56,435 nucleotides of DNA from an uncultured bacterium (GCA_937124615.1 CAKZKR010000085.1:1-56435); one strand, 5' to 3'. Positions 1-9,035 are shown, numbered from the stretch's first letter. The notes: generated by a model not told the origin, from the sequence alone. A program made the numbers and translations.

Positions 1-1
1 G

Positions 2-37
2 GCCATAGAGAATATTAAGAACACAGGCTATCTATAA
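2..37 (+). CDS. C-terminal tail of a sulfatase-like protein (partial)
   Basis: An open frame enters from the left edge and reads AIENIKNTGYL before a TAA at 35-37. The ending resembles the x-LxxLGYL tail found on many sulfatase-superfamily proteins, and the next gene ends in EVLQNLGYLN. I infer that an upstream, same-strand sulfatase-like gene stops here, giving a tandem pair 15 bases from the likely ATG at 53. Only 11 residues are visible, so the family call rests on the tail motif and the neighbour alone. Confidence 0.4.
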   Translation, partial: AIENIKNTGYL

Positions 38-52
38 ATATTGAGAGTAATT

Positions 53-2707
53 ATGAATGGTTTTCAAAAAAAGAAAAAAGATACCTTCTGTTTGATATTT
101 AGAAGAATACTTGTTCTTTGTATTGTTTTAATTTGTTTTTATGTAAATGTATCGTTGGGTGAAGGCAATACGATTTATCGTTTTTCAAAAGATTATTGGG
201 AAAACAGGGATAAATCTCCAAAAGTGATGATAAAAGGTGGAGAATGGGAAAAGTTTTTTGATAATGAATCAGGTGTTGGGTTGTTTTCTATAACATCCAC
301 TATTGATTTGGGTATGTATCAGTTTGTTCAGATATACTTATTGAGTCAGGAAGGTTATGCAATACGATGGGGTTGGTCGGGTAAAAAAACAGGGGATAAA
401 CCGTATTTCCCTTCGGAAGAAATAAGACTAATTAATGATGGGAAATTGCATGTATATTCTTTCTCTTTGAGATTTTCCGACAGGAATAATCCCCTGTTTG
501 ATATAACGGATAAAGTATGGCTGGAAATAAAAGGGATAACGGAGAAGAGCGGTGTAGAACTGGAAAAATTAGAATTTATTCCTTATGATAAAAAACATCC
601 CCGGCAGATCACAATAGGGGGGATTTGTATGGATGTTTTGTGGGACGAAAAAATCGTGTCAAAAATAAAAATTGAAAAAGGGATGAAATTAGTTTTTTAT
701 ACAGGGATTTATAATCCTGTTATAGGTGCTTATCAGAAAGATTCAGAGGAAAAGGACTGGGAATCAGATGGAGTAGTTTTCTCTATTGACATCAAATGGG
801 GTAATGAGACGAAGCGATTATTTCATAGGGAAATGAAACCTAAAATAGAAGTAGAGGATAGAAATTGGAAAAAAGCAAATTTAGACCTATCTGAATATGA
901 AGGAAAAGAGGTAGAGTTTATTTATAGTATAAATCCTATTGACAAATTAAATGGTGATTTTGGGGTATGGGGTAATCCTATGCTTATTAATCTCTTAGAG
1001 GGAGATGAGAGACTTGGAACACCTATTTTTATTATCTCATGTGATACACTTCGGCCGGACCACATACTCCCTTATGGATATTTTTTGCCCACAAGTCCTT
1101 GTCTGGATGCTTTTGCAAAGGATGCCGTTGTTTTTGAGGATGCATATACCACGCAGACATTTACTCCTGTGGCCCACATGAGTTTGCTAACAGGTCTATA
1201 TCCAGAAGGACATGGTCTAACTCGTAATACAGATGTTTATCCTCATGTGATGACTTTACCAGAGGTGATGAGAAACCATGGCTATATAACAGCAGGATTT
1301 GCTGGTTTCCTATGGTGGTTTATTCCTTCACGCGGGTTTGCAAGGGGGATGGATTTGTTTTCTGTTCCTGAAGAGGGGCGGGAAGGGAATAGAAGGAGTG
1401 TAATTGAAGTTTGTGAAGATGCAAAAGAATGGATACAGAGTAATAAAACTCAACAAATATTTGTTTTTATGCATAACTATGATATACATTCAAAAGCATA
1501 TGGGGATTTAATTTATGATGCAGGAGAGGAAGAGTATAAGATATTTTCGCGTGGGTTGACAAGGCCAGAGATAGGATATATAGGTTGTGAAAACATTCCT
1601 AAGGGAGGAGCGTTACTTCAGTATATTGCGTCTGGGGATGTTTTTCCGACAGAAGAAGAGATAGATTATATCCGTGCTCTTTATAACGACTGTGTTTATA
1701 AGGTGGACTATGCTTTGGGAGATTTTTTTGATTTTCTGAAAAAAAATGGTTTATATGACTCTGCTTTTATAGCAGTTGTATCTGACCATGGTGAATCGCT
1801 TGGAGAACATGGCTTGTATGGACATGACAATGTATATGAGGAGAGTATGCGCAATGTAACTATTGTAAAGTTTCCCTATAACAAATATGCAGGGTTTCGT
1901 GTTAAAGATAGAGTGATATTAGAAGACATCGTACCGACAATATTAGGAGTTATCAATCAAGAGATGAATAATTTATTAGATGGGGTATCTTTATTAGAAC
2001 TTATAAAAGGTGGCCGTAAGAAGGGGAGAACTGTATTTTCTTCAAGTCTTAGAGGTGATATGAGGGCTTTGCTGCAAGAAAGATTTAAACTTTTAGAGGA
2101 TATTCCCAAAGGAATGAAATGTTTGTTTGACTTACAAAAGAGTATGGCTGAATACTATAACATAAGTTCAGAACATCCAGAAGTATTTCGGAGTATGTCA
2201 GAATTATTATTACAAAAATTTGGCTTGAAGAAAGAGGGCTGGTGGTTGTGTTTCTACAATCCGTCCTCTTTTTGGACGGGTTCGGTAAATATACAAAGCT
2301 CTGTCCCTATTCTATATTCAAAAATTCAGGGTGGGGTATTACGAACAAAAAATGAGAGAACAACAGCAATGGAGTTAAAGGCAGATATCTTTTTGCCTAA
2401 GAGTCCAACTCCTGCTATTGTTCAAATTGTACCTGTGGAAGATAGAAGTGAAATAAAAATTCATATTCAGAAGTGTTTATTATTGCGATATCCGCCAAAT
2501 TATCAAGTTTTACAATCAAAGGATGAGAAACTCTTTTATTTTTCGAGTGAGGATATGAAAGGAGAAAAAGTAGATAATTCTCAGGATAATCAAGGATTTT
2601 TCTTTTGGGCTGAGTATTATTCAAAAGAGATAGAAGACGGGAGAAAAGTTGTAGATGTCTCCGATGAGACACAAGAGGTTTTACAAAACCTTGGATATTT
2701 GAATTAG
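53..2707 (+). CDS. Threonine-type sulfatase/phosphotransferase-superfamily protein, membrane anchored
   Basis: The N-terminus has a lysine-rich start and one hydrophobic segment, so it is an anchor or signal peptide; the rest should lie outside the cytoplasm. An N-terminal region of about 320 residues that I do not recognise (possibly beta-sandwich) precedes an alkaline-phosphatase-superfamily domain. Visible metal-site motifs are SCDTLRPDH near residue 335 and SDHGE near 580, followed by a GEHGLYGHDN stretch. At the nucleophile position (TPVAHMSLLTG, near residue 370) threonine replaces the Cys/Ser of true sulfatases, and His replaces the motif Arg. Formylglycine chemistry is therefore excluded; phosphoglycerol- or phosphoethanolamine-transferase-like or hydrolase activity is possible. 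ATG at 53 is preferred to TTG at 41 because GAGAG lies just upstream. The substrate is unknown. Confidence 0.8.
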   Translation: MNGFQKKKKDTFCLIFRRILVLCIVLICFYVNVSLGEGNTIYRFSKDYWENRDKSPKVMIKGGEWEKFFDNESGVGLFSITSTIDLGMYQFVQIYLLSQEGYAIRWGWSGKKTGDKPYFPSEEIRLINDGKLHVYSFSLRFSDRNNPLFDITDKVWLEIKGITEKSGVELEKLEFIPYDKKHPRQITIGGICMDVLWDEKIVSKIKIEKGMKLVFYTGIYNPVIGAYQKDSEEKDWESDGVVFSIDIKWGNETKRLFHREMKPKIEVEDRNWKKANLDLSEYEGKEVEFIYSINPIDKLNGDFGVWGNPMLINLLEGDERLGTPIFIISCDTLRPDHILPYGYFLPTSPCLDAFAKDAVVFEDAYTTQTFTPVAHMSLLTGLYPEGHGLTRNTDVYPHVMTLPEVMRNHGYITAGFAGFLWWFIPSRGFARGMDLFSVPEEGREGNRRSVIEVCEDAKEWIQSNKTQQIFVFMHNYDIHSKAYGDLIYDAGEEEYKIFSRGLTRPEIGYIGCENIPKGGALLQYIASGDVFPTEEEIDYIRALYNDCVYKVDYALGDFFDFLKKNGLYDSAFIAVVSDHGESLGEHGLYGHDNVYEESMRNVTIVKFPYNKYAGFRVKDRVILEDIVPTILGVINQEMNNLLDGVSLLELIKGGRKKGRTVFSSSLRGDMRALLQERFKLLEDIPKGMKCLFDLQKSMAEYYNISSEHPEVFRSMSELLLQKFGLKKEGWWLCFYNPSSFWTGSVNIQSSVPILYSKIQGGVLRTKNERTTAMELKADIFLPKSPTPAIVQIVPVEDRSEIKIHIQKCLLLRYPPNYQVLQSKDEKLFYFSSEDMKGEKVDNSQDNQGFFFWAEYYSKEIEDGRKVVDVSDETQEVLQNLGYLN

Positions 2708-2708
2708 C

Positions 2709-4052
2709 CTATAGATTGAAAATATCCTTTTTCATGATAGATGCTATTTTCTCTTTTAGATTTCTGGGGATTTTTGAAACGATGTTTCTTTTGATTTCTT
2801 TGCTTTCTTTTAATTGAGCGATGTTATGCCATTCTTTGGGGTCCGAGTTATAATTATACAGTTCTTCACTTCCATCATAATAAACTATATAACAATAGTC
2901 TTTTGTTCTGAAAGAAAAATTATTATTTTCTATTTGAGAAATTACTACATGTGGTTCCTTACTATTTTCTCCATCTATTGATGGAAGCAAACTTTTTCCT
3001 TCCAATTTATCAGGTCGGGTGATAGAACAAATATCAGTTACTGTTGGGAAGATATCGACAAGTCCAGCAGGTTCTTTGATTGTTAATCCTCCTTTGTGTC
3101 CATAAGGAAGATGCATAATAAGGGGAACTTTAGTTGCTTCCTGCCATAGTGTAAATTTTTGCCATCGTTTTTTTTCACCCATATGCCATCCATTGTCTCC
3201 ACAAAGGATGATACAAGTTTTGTTTAAGATTCCTGAGTCTTCAAGATTTTTAAGTAAGATTCCAATAAGTTCATCCATAAATGCTATTCTAACTAAATAA
3301 AAATAAATGACCTCTTCCCATATGTTTCTTTCTAAAACGAGTTGATGAATATCTACATTATCATATTTTGTTATCAATTTTTTTCCTGCGATAGGAATAT
3401 CATTTAAGTCATCGTCAAGCACTTCTGGTTTTTTTACGATGTTTCTTGGAATTTTCTCAAGATATTTTTTAGGGACAAAAAGAGGGGTATGAGGAGTATG
3501 TAGCCCAATGGCGAGAAACCAGGGGTTATTCTTTTGTGATTTAATGAAGTCGGAGGCTTGCTTAATAATTTTGTAGTCGTTTGTATCCTCAACGGGGATA
3601 TCAACAGGTCCATAGCAAAAATTTTGAGAGTTCAAAGGGTCTTCTTTTTTTTCTATTAAATTATATAAGTTATCCCCTATTTCAAAATTGTAACCCCACA
3701 CGCTTTCTATGTTGTACTTTGGATGAAAGACTTTACCTATCCCTGCCGTAGAGAAGAGATTTTCTTTGAAATATTGAGGCATTATAGGTAAATCTTCTTT
3801 ATTAATTGGCTCGAACATATAAACACCAGTAGAAAAAGGATGAAGCCCTGTAAGCATGCTTGTTCTTGAGGGATGACAAAGAGGGTATTGGCAGTATGTA
3901 TTTGTAAAGGTAATAGACTGTTTCTGTAATGTGACTATATTAGGTGTTAAAGTTTTGGATTTGCAATTAAGGTAAGAGAAATAATTATTCAAATCGTCGG
4001 AAATTATAAGTAGAAGATTTGTAGTATTTTGTTTTTCAGTAGTCATGTACAT
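2709..4052 (-). CDS. Sulfatase (Cys-type, iduronate-2-sulfatase-like)
   Basis: This is a single sulfatase domain of about 447 residues. It has LLIISDDLNNY at the N-terminus (metal Asp pair) and the formylglycine signature CHPSRTSMLTG with Cys near residue 59. A distal GDNGWHMGEK stretch is followed by a WQKFTLWQEA block, which is typical of the iduronate/choline sulfatase branch. Activity would need a formylglycine-generating enzyme or anSME, not seen here. No signal peptide is visible from any start, which is unusual for this branch. TTG 4070, ATG 4052 and ATG 4046 are all possible starts; none has a good Shine-Dalgarno. The gene converges on its neighbour with stop codons one base apart. 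The substrate is presumably a sulfated glycan or ester. Confidence 0.85.
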   Translation of the reverse strand: MYMTTEKQNTTNLLLIISDDLNNYFSYLNCKSKTLTPNIVTLQKQSITFTNTYCQYPLCHPSRTSMLTGLHPFSTGVYMFEPINKEDLPIMPQYFKENLFSTAGIGKVFHPKYNIESVWGYNFEIGDNLYNLIEKKEDPLNSQNFCYGPVDIPVEDTNDYKIIKQASDFIKSQKNNPWFLAIGLHTPHTPLFVPKKYLEKIPRNIVKKPEVLDDDLNDIPIAGKKLITKYDNVDIHQLVLERNIWEEVIYFYLVRIAFMDELIGILLKNLEDSGILNKTCIILCGDNGWHMGEKKRWQKFTLWQEATKVPLIMHLPYGHKGGLTIKEPAGLVDIFPTVTDICSITRPDKLEGKSLLPSIDGENSKEPHVVISQIENNNFSFRTKDYCYIVYYDGSEELYNYNSDPKEWHNIAQLKESKEIKRNIVSKIPRNLKEKIASIMKKDIFNL

Positions 4053-4266
4053 ATATGGGAACAAAGGCAAGGTGCTACTTATAATGAAGTTTCTTCTTAA
4101 TAATTATTTCATAAACAAATCCTAAATGATTTTATAGTTATTTATTGTCTTTAATTCTATTATTTTATTGTGTCGTTTAGGTTTGATTATGGAGAGTCTG
4201 GTTAAGTGAATATATTTTCAGTATTTTTTAGGGAATAAAATTTTTGAAAAATTTTTAAATTTTGAC

Positions 4267-4296
4267 TTGACATTCCAAACTGGTTTGTGGTATAAA
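4267..4296 (+). promoter_or_regulatory. Consensus sigma-70 type promoter for the abundant secreted protein
   Basis: A perfect -35 TTGACA (4267-4272), an 18-base spacer and TATAAA (4291-4296) predict a transcription start near 4303 and a leader of about 90 bases. It is the closest match to consensus that I saw in the window. The remainder of the 4071-4391 gap is AT-rich and shows no other gene; the only other structures are the leader hairpin and the ribosome-binding site. Confidence 0.75.
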
Positions 4297-4322
4297 CTAT
4301 ATAGTGAAAATTGAATAAGAAA

Positions 4323-4363
4323 CTAAACAATGTCATGTGAAGTGAGCATGACAAAAAGTTTAG
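4323..4363 (+). promoter_or_regulatory. 5'-leader stem-loop
   Basis: CTAAAC (4323-4328) pairs with GTTTAG (4358-4363), and TGTCATG (4331-4337) pairs with CATGACA (4347-4353). They are separated by an AA/AAAA internal loop and capped by a 9-base loop. The structure lies between the predicted transcription start and the Shine-Dalgarno, and no U-tract follows it. An mRNA-stabilising 5' hairpin or a protein-binding leader element is therefore more likely than a terminator. Confidence 0.6.
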
Positions 4364-4378
4364 GTAAACCCCCACGAG

Positions 4379-4387
4379 AGGAGGTGA
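4379..4387 (+). promoter_or_regulatory. Perfect Shine-Dalgarno
   Basis: AGGAGGTGA ends four bases before the ATG at 4392. It is a full-length match to the anti-SD, much stronger than those of neighbouring genes, and points to very high translation. Confidence 0.85.
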
Positions 4388-4391
4388 AAAG

Positions 4392-4967
4392 ATGAGAAAA
4401 CTTAGTTTCGCCGCATTGGTAGTGTTAGTAGGAACTGGAGTGGCCTTTGCTGCCTCATTAGCAGTACCCTGGTTCTCAGACTCGCTTCCGGCAAATGTCG
4501 GAGTACCCGTTGCTCCAGCAGTGGGTAAATCAGGTTCTATGAATCTTATTTACCTGAAGAGTAATGTAGATACGACATTGGTATGCTACATTACCTATTA
4601 CAATGCAGATGGTGTTATGCTGGGACCTTTCCCACCGAACAACAGTTTCACCATTGCACCTCGGTCTGCTTTGGCGTTCCGTCCATGTGCATATGATCCA
4701 GATTCCACAGTTCAAAATGGTGGTGTCAGAGGTCAAGAAGGTGGACAGGGTGTAAAGGTTCCGGACAGACCAATCAGTCCGAATGATACCACTCCTATTC
4801 CGGGTGTAGGAATTGTTGACACCAAGAGGAATGGTTCCTGCACTATTGAATGGATCGGTGGACCAAATGATGTTCAAGGTGCTAATGTAAATTTCATTAC
4901 AGTATTTAATACTGATGGTTCCAGAACAACATTGTCCTATGGACATCTACTACCGCCAGGACTATAA
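4392..4967 (+). CDS. Small secreted protein of unknown function, probably very abundant
   Basis: A classic Sec signal peptide is visible: MRKL, then a hydrophobic run ending AFAA, so cleavage is likely near residue 20. The mature chain begins around SLAVPWFSD. It is about 170 residues, rich in Pro, Gly, Asn, Val and Thr, with three Cys (in LVCYIT, RPCAYD and GSCTIEW) and alternating beta-type segments. This suggests a beta-sandwich surface or matrix protein. I do not recognise a named family. The gene is an isolated transcription unit with a consensus promoter, leader hairpin, perfect Shine-Dalgarno and its own terminator. Its codons favour C-ending forms (TTC, ACC, TAC) more than neighbouring genes, as in highly expressed genes. 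A structural role such as S-layer, sheath or matrix is inference. Confidence 0.8.
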   Translation: MRKLSFAALVVLVGTGVAFAASLAVPWFSDSLPANVGVPVAPAVGKSGSMNLIYLKSNVDTTLVCYITYYNADGVMLGPFPPNNSFTIAPRSALAFRPCAYDPDSTVQNGGVRGQEGGQGVKVPDRPISPNDTTPIPGVGIVDTKRNGSCTIEWIGGPNDVQGANVNFITVFNTDGSRTTLSYGHLLPPGL

Positions 4968-4994
4968 TATTTAGAATTTAATTTGTACTAATTT

Positions 4995-5034
4995 AGGGCG
5001 AGAATGTCTGATGACATGCTCGCCCTGATTGTTT
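4995..5034 (+). terminator. Intrinsic terminator
   Basis: AGGGCGAGAATGTC (4995-5008) and GACATGCTCGCCCT (5013-5026) form a 14-base-pair stem with a single mismatch and a four-base loop. A T-rich tract GATTGTTTT follows. It lies 28 bases after the stop codon of the secreted protein and should insulate rnhB from that strong promoter. Confidence 0.85.
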
Positions 5035-5087
5035 TAAAAAAGGAATGATTTAAGTTAAAATTTGTATATAGGGAATATATATTATTA

Positions 5088-5729
5088 ATGTCAGATAAAA
5101 GCAACCTTTTAAATAAATGTTTTTTTGAGAATAAAGGGAAAGAGCAGGGTTTTTTTTATATTGCTGGTGTAGACGAGGCGGGGAGAGGTCCGTTGGCAGG
5201 ACCTATTGTAGCATCTGCGGTAGTTTTGTATTCAGAGGTTGAAGGAATTGATGACTCTAAAAAATTAACGGAAAGAAAAAGGGAGGAATTGTTTGATATA
5301 CTTATGTCAGGAGAACACGATATTGGTATCTCGGTAATTGATAATAAAAAAATTGATGAAATAGGAATACAATTAGCGAATATTTGTGCGATGTCAGAAG
5401 CCGTTTCTCGTTTAAAAAACAAACCGGATTTACTTTTGGTTGATGGTTATGAAATCAAAGGATTTCCATGTCCTGCATGGAAAATTGTAAAAGGGGACCA
5501 ACGCTCTGTATCGATTGGAGCGGCAAGTATTATCGCAAAAGTAACACGAGATAGAATTATGAAAGTTTTTGATAAAGAATATCCTGGATATGGGTTTGCA
5601 AAACATAAAGGTTACGGAACAAAGGAACATTTATTAGCAATTGAAAAATTGGGTCCGTCTCCAATTCATCGGTTGAGTTTTGCCCCATTTAGTCAGATAA
5701 CAGGGTTATTATTTCCGGAATTAAAATAA
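5088..5729 (+). CDS. rnhB: Ribonuclease HII
   Basis: The enzyme nicks RNA in RNA-DNA hybrids, for example at misincorporated ribonucleotides. The family signature VDEAGRGPLAGP (catalytic Asp29-Glu30) is near the N-terminus, followed by LLVDGYE (third acidic residue) and ASIIAKVTRDR (fourth). The 213-residue length is normal. The AT-rich stretch before the ATG has only a weak GGGAA ribosome-binding site. It is followed after 17 bases by the TPR lipoprotein gene in the same direction, probably one transcript. Confidence 0.97.
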   Translation: MSDKSNLLNKCFFENKGKEQGFFYIAGVDEAGRGPLAGPIVASAVVLYSEVEGIDDSKKLTERKREELFDILMSGEHDIGISVIDNKKIDEIGIQLANICAMSEAVSRLKNKPDLLLVDGYEIKGFPCPAWKIVKGDQRSVSIGAASIIAKVTRDRIMKVFDKEYPGYGFAKHKGYGTKEHLLAIEKLGPSPIHRLSFAPFSQITGLLFPELK

Positions 5730-5746
5730 TTATACAAGGGATTAGA

Positions 5747-7459
5747 ATGATTATGAGATTTTTTAAGAGAAAAATATTTTTTTTATTACCTTGTTTGTTT
5801 ATTATTGCTAATTGCCAGGTTTCTCCTTCTAATTTAAGTATGGGTGTGAAATCTGTGTATGGTCAATCTACAACGCAACTTAAAGGGAAGTCCCTGTCCC
5901 ATTATTTATCTGCGATGATTTATCATCGCAAGGGAGATACCGAGAAAGCAATAAAGGAATTAGAAGAAACTTTAAAACATGATCCCGAAGCGACAACACC
6001 CTGGGTGCGTCTTATCCGTCTTTATCTTATGGCAGAAAAATATGAACAGGCGTTGAGCAGTGTAGATAAAGTAATCGAGAAAGATAGAAATCTGCCATCG
6101 CTTTATCTAATACGGGGAGAGTTATGTCATCGTTTAGGGAAAATTGATGAAGCGGTGGAATCTTTTCAAAAAGCGATAGAACTCAATCCGGAAGATGTCC
6201 TTGGATATAGTGCCTTACTGGAATTGCAAGAGGATACGAATGATTTAGTTGCGGCGATTGATATTTACCGGAGAATGATTGAAAAAAGGCCGAATAGTGC
6301 TTTATTGCATTATCAATTAGGTTTGACCTATGCGCGTATAAAGAACAATCCATTGGCTATTGAGGAATTAGAAAAAGCTTTGAACTTAGATCCCCGGATG
6401 ATACGGGCTCACTATATACTTGCGTTGCTTTATATTGATGAAAAGCAAGTGTCCAAGGCGATTTATTCTCTGGAACAGTATTTACAAAAAAAATCTGATG
6501 ATGTTAAAGCATGGGAGGTTCTATTAGGGGCCTATACCCGGGTAGGGGAAATGGTAAAAGCCAAAGAAGTGGCCAAAAAAATGATGAATACTACTGAAAT
6601 AACACCTCTCCAGAAATTGTTCGTTGTTTTTTTTCTTATACGAAATGGGGATAGTTTTCAAGCAATGTCTCTACTTCCTGTGAAAGAATATCCATTAATG
6701 AGTAGATTATTGCATGCATTGGCTTTGAAACAGTCGGGTAGTAGTGATTATCGGAACATCATAGAGACCGTTGATAATTTTATTGAAACGGTAGATACAG
6801 AATGTAATGATTTTATAAATGCTATCTGGAGTAATTTTGGTGCAGGAGTAGTTTCGGGTTGGTTTGAAGGACAGATTGAGGCCTTAGTAAGAGAAAAATA
6901 TTCTTTAGCATTATCATTGATATGGTCTCGGGTTTTAATGGTTTCCGAACGAGAAGAAAAAGCTATCGAAGTTTTAAAACCTTTATTGCAAGTTAAAGAT
7001 AAATATTTATGGATTCACTATTACCTTGCAATTTGTTACGATAAATTAAAACAGTTTGAGGATACAGAAAGACACTTAAAAATTTGCATCGAATTAGACC
7101 CTGAGAATGCGGAACTGCTGAATTTTTTGGGTTATTTATATGCGGATAAAAATGTGAATTTGACAGAAGCCGAAAATTTAATTCGACGGGCTCTGAAAAT
7201 AGATGCGGAAAATCCTTTCTATCTGGACAGTTTAGGTTGGGTTTATTATCGACAGGGGAATGCAGAAAAAGCGATTGAGTACATAAGAAGAGCCATTTAT
7301 AAAATGGATACTGATGATGCGGTACTTCGTGACCATTTAGGAGATGCGTATTTGTTGAAAGGTAATGTAGAAAAAGCGATTGCCGAATGGGAACGAGCCG
7401 TTGTCCTTGACCCTAAGAATGAGGAGATTAAACAAAAAATAGAGAAGTATCGCAAGTAA
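5747..7459 (+). CDS. TPR-repeat lipoprotein
   Basis: The basic, hydrophobic N-terminus ends IIANCQ, giving a lipobox-like Cys with an unusual Asn at -1. It is therefore probably a lipid-anchored envelope protein of 570 residues. TPR units start near residue 45 and recur to residue 260. A less repetitive middle part follows, then a second TPR block from about 420 to the end, including NFLGYLYADKN and DSLGWVYYRQG helices. Such proteins act as scaffolds for envelope complexes; no enzymatic motif is visible. AAGGG lies six bases before ATG 5747; ATG 5753 is an alternative. It is probably co-transcribed with rnhB. Confidence 0.85.
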   Translation: MIMRFFKRKIFFLLPCLFIIANCQVSPSNLSMGVKSVYGQSTTQLKGKSLSHYLSAMIYHRKGDTEKAIKELEETLKHDPEATTPWVRLIRLYLMAEKYEQALSSVDKVIEKDRNLPSLYLIRGELCHRLGKIDEAVESFQKAIELNPEDVLGYSALLELQEDTNDLVAAIDIYRRMIEKRPNSALLHYQLGLTYARIKNNPLAIEELEKALNLDPRMIRAHYILALLYIDEKQVSKAIYSLEQYLQKKSDDVKAWEVLLGAYTRVGEMVKAKEVAKKMMNTTEITPLQKLFVVFFLIRNGDSFQAMSLLPVKEYPLMSRLLHALALKQSGSSDYRNIIETVDNFIETVDTECNDFINAIWSNFGAGVVSGWFEGQIEALVREKYSLALSLIWSRVLMVSEREEKAIEVLKPLLQVKDKYLWIHYYLAICYDKLKQFEDTERHLKICIELDPENAELLNFLGYLYADKNVNLTEAENLIRRALKIDAENPFYLDSLGWVYYRQGNAEKAIEYIRRAIYKMDTDDAVLRDHLGDAYLLKGNVEKAIAEWERAVVLDPKNEEIKQKIEKYRK

Positions 7460-7523
7460 GGAGGAAAAGTATCCCAGCCTGTTTCTAACTAATGTCTGTT
7501 AAGTTTAAAGGAGAAGGGTTATA

Positions 7524-9035
7524 ATGACAATCCAAGAGGAACCTTTTTTGAAGTTAAAAGAGCATTTATCCGAGATATTGAGTTTGCGTGCTGTTTTTGC
7601 CTTATTGCAATGGGATGAAGAAGTGAATATGCCCCCGGGTGGAGCGGAGAGTAGAGGACAGCAATTGAAATTAATGGCAGAGATAATACATAAATTAGAA
7701 ACAGCCCCTTCGTTGGGTGAAGAGTTGACATATTTTTTGGAGAAGGATGATTTAGACCCTGATAACAAAATTATGGTCAGGGAGGCAATATATGATTATC
7801 AGCGTTCTGTAAAAATTCCAAAAGAATGGATTGGTAAATTTGCACAAGCAAGAAGTCAGGCATATCACGCGTGGGTAGAGTCAAAAAACCAATCTGATTT
7901 TTCCTTATTTCAATCATCTCTGGAGACTATTGTTAGTCTCTGTCGAGAAAGAGCCGAATTATTAGGATATAAAAATTCTCCCTATGATGCTTTATTGGAG
8001 GATTACGAAAGGGGAGTAGACACACAAATTTTAGATACTCTTTTTAGTGAACTGGAAAAGGAACAATCGAAGATTTATCATACAATTCTTCATCAAGGTG
8101 TAAGAAAATCTATATTTGAGGAGAAACGATGGGATACGGATAAACAATGGGAGATAACCTTGCATTTGTTAAACGCTATTGGTTTTGATTTTAACTCGGG
8201 CAGACAGGACCGTTCTGTGCATCCGTTTACCACAAATTTTGATATTTATGATGTGAGGATTACAACACGATTGAATCCTAACAATTTATTTTCAGGAATT
8301 TTTAGTTCCCTTCATGAAGGTGGACATGCCTTGTATGAACAGGGTTTTTCCAGAGAAGATAGAGGGACATGGTTGGCACAAGCACCTTCCTTAGGTATTC
8401 ATGAATCCCAGTCGAGATTTTGGGAAAATATAGTGGGAAGAAGTTATCCTTTTTTTGTATTTCTACTCCCTTTATTAAAGAAATATTTTCCCTTTGAGTT
8501 GGAAGGGATAACTCCGGAGGTGATATACAGAGAAGTCAATCGTGTAGAACCTAATTGTATTCGTGTGGAGGCGGATGAATGTTCTTATAATCTGCACATT
8601 GTACTTCGATACAAAATAGAAAAAGATATTATTGAAGGGAAATTGTCCATATCGGAGATTCCGGAGTATTGGAATTTTCTTTTTAAGGCTTTATTTGGTT
8701 ATCTGCCTCCTGATGATGCACATGGGTGTTTACAGGATATTCATTGGGCTCACGGTAGTTTTGGTTATTTTCCAAGTTATGCTTTAGGCAATTTGTTTTC
8801 TGCACAAATTACTGAAAAAATAAATGCAGAATTGGATATGACTCAATTGATATCTCGTGGAGATTTTATACCTATTCGCGATTGGTTAAAAGAGCATGTT
8901 TACAAGATAGGAAGAAGACAAACATCTCGGGATATTGTGAAAAATATATCAGGTTCTGAGATTTCTCATCGACCCTATATTAATTATTTAAAAACTAAAT
9001 ATGGAGAGATTTATAAAGTTGATTTTGGATATTGA
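7524..9035 (+). CDS. Carboxypeptidase Taq family (M32) metallopeptidase
   Basis: A zinc carboxypeptidase that removes C-terminal residues in the cytoplasm. HEGGH at residues 264-268 is the HExxH motif and HES at 293-295 supplies the downstream Glu ligand. Conserved M32 blocks are visible: LLQWDEEVNMP near the start, SLHEGGHALYEQG in the middle, and FGYFPSYALGNLFSAQ near the C-terminus. The 503-residue length is standard, and no signal peptide is present. AAGGAG stands a suitable distance before the ATG. It is separated by 64 bases from the TPR gene and converges on the signal peptidase operon. Confidence 0.95.
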   Translation: MTIQEEPFLKLKEHLSEILSLRAVFALLQWDEEVNMPPGGAESRGQQLKLMAEIIHKLETAPSLGEELTYFLEKDDLDPDNKIMVREAIYDYQRSVKIPKEWIGKFAQARSQAYHAWVESKNQSDFSLFQSSLETIVSLCRERAELLGYKNSPYDALLEDYERGVDTQILDTLFSELEKEQSKIYHTILHQGVRKSIFEEKRWDTDKQWEITLHLLNAIGFDFNSGRQDRSVHPFTTNFDIYDVRITTRLNPNNLFSGIFSSLHEGGHALYEQGFSREDRGTWLAQAPSLGIHESQSRFWENIVGRSYPFFVFLLPLLKKYFPFELEGITPEVIYREVNRVEPNCIRVEADECSYNLHIVLRYKIEKDIIEGKLSISEIPEYWNFLFKALFGYLPPDDAHGCLQDIHWAHGSFGYFPSYALGNLFSAQITEKINAELDMTQLISRGDFIPIRDWLKEHVYKIGRRQTSRDIVKNISGSEISHRPYINYLKTKYGEIYKVDFGY

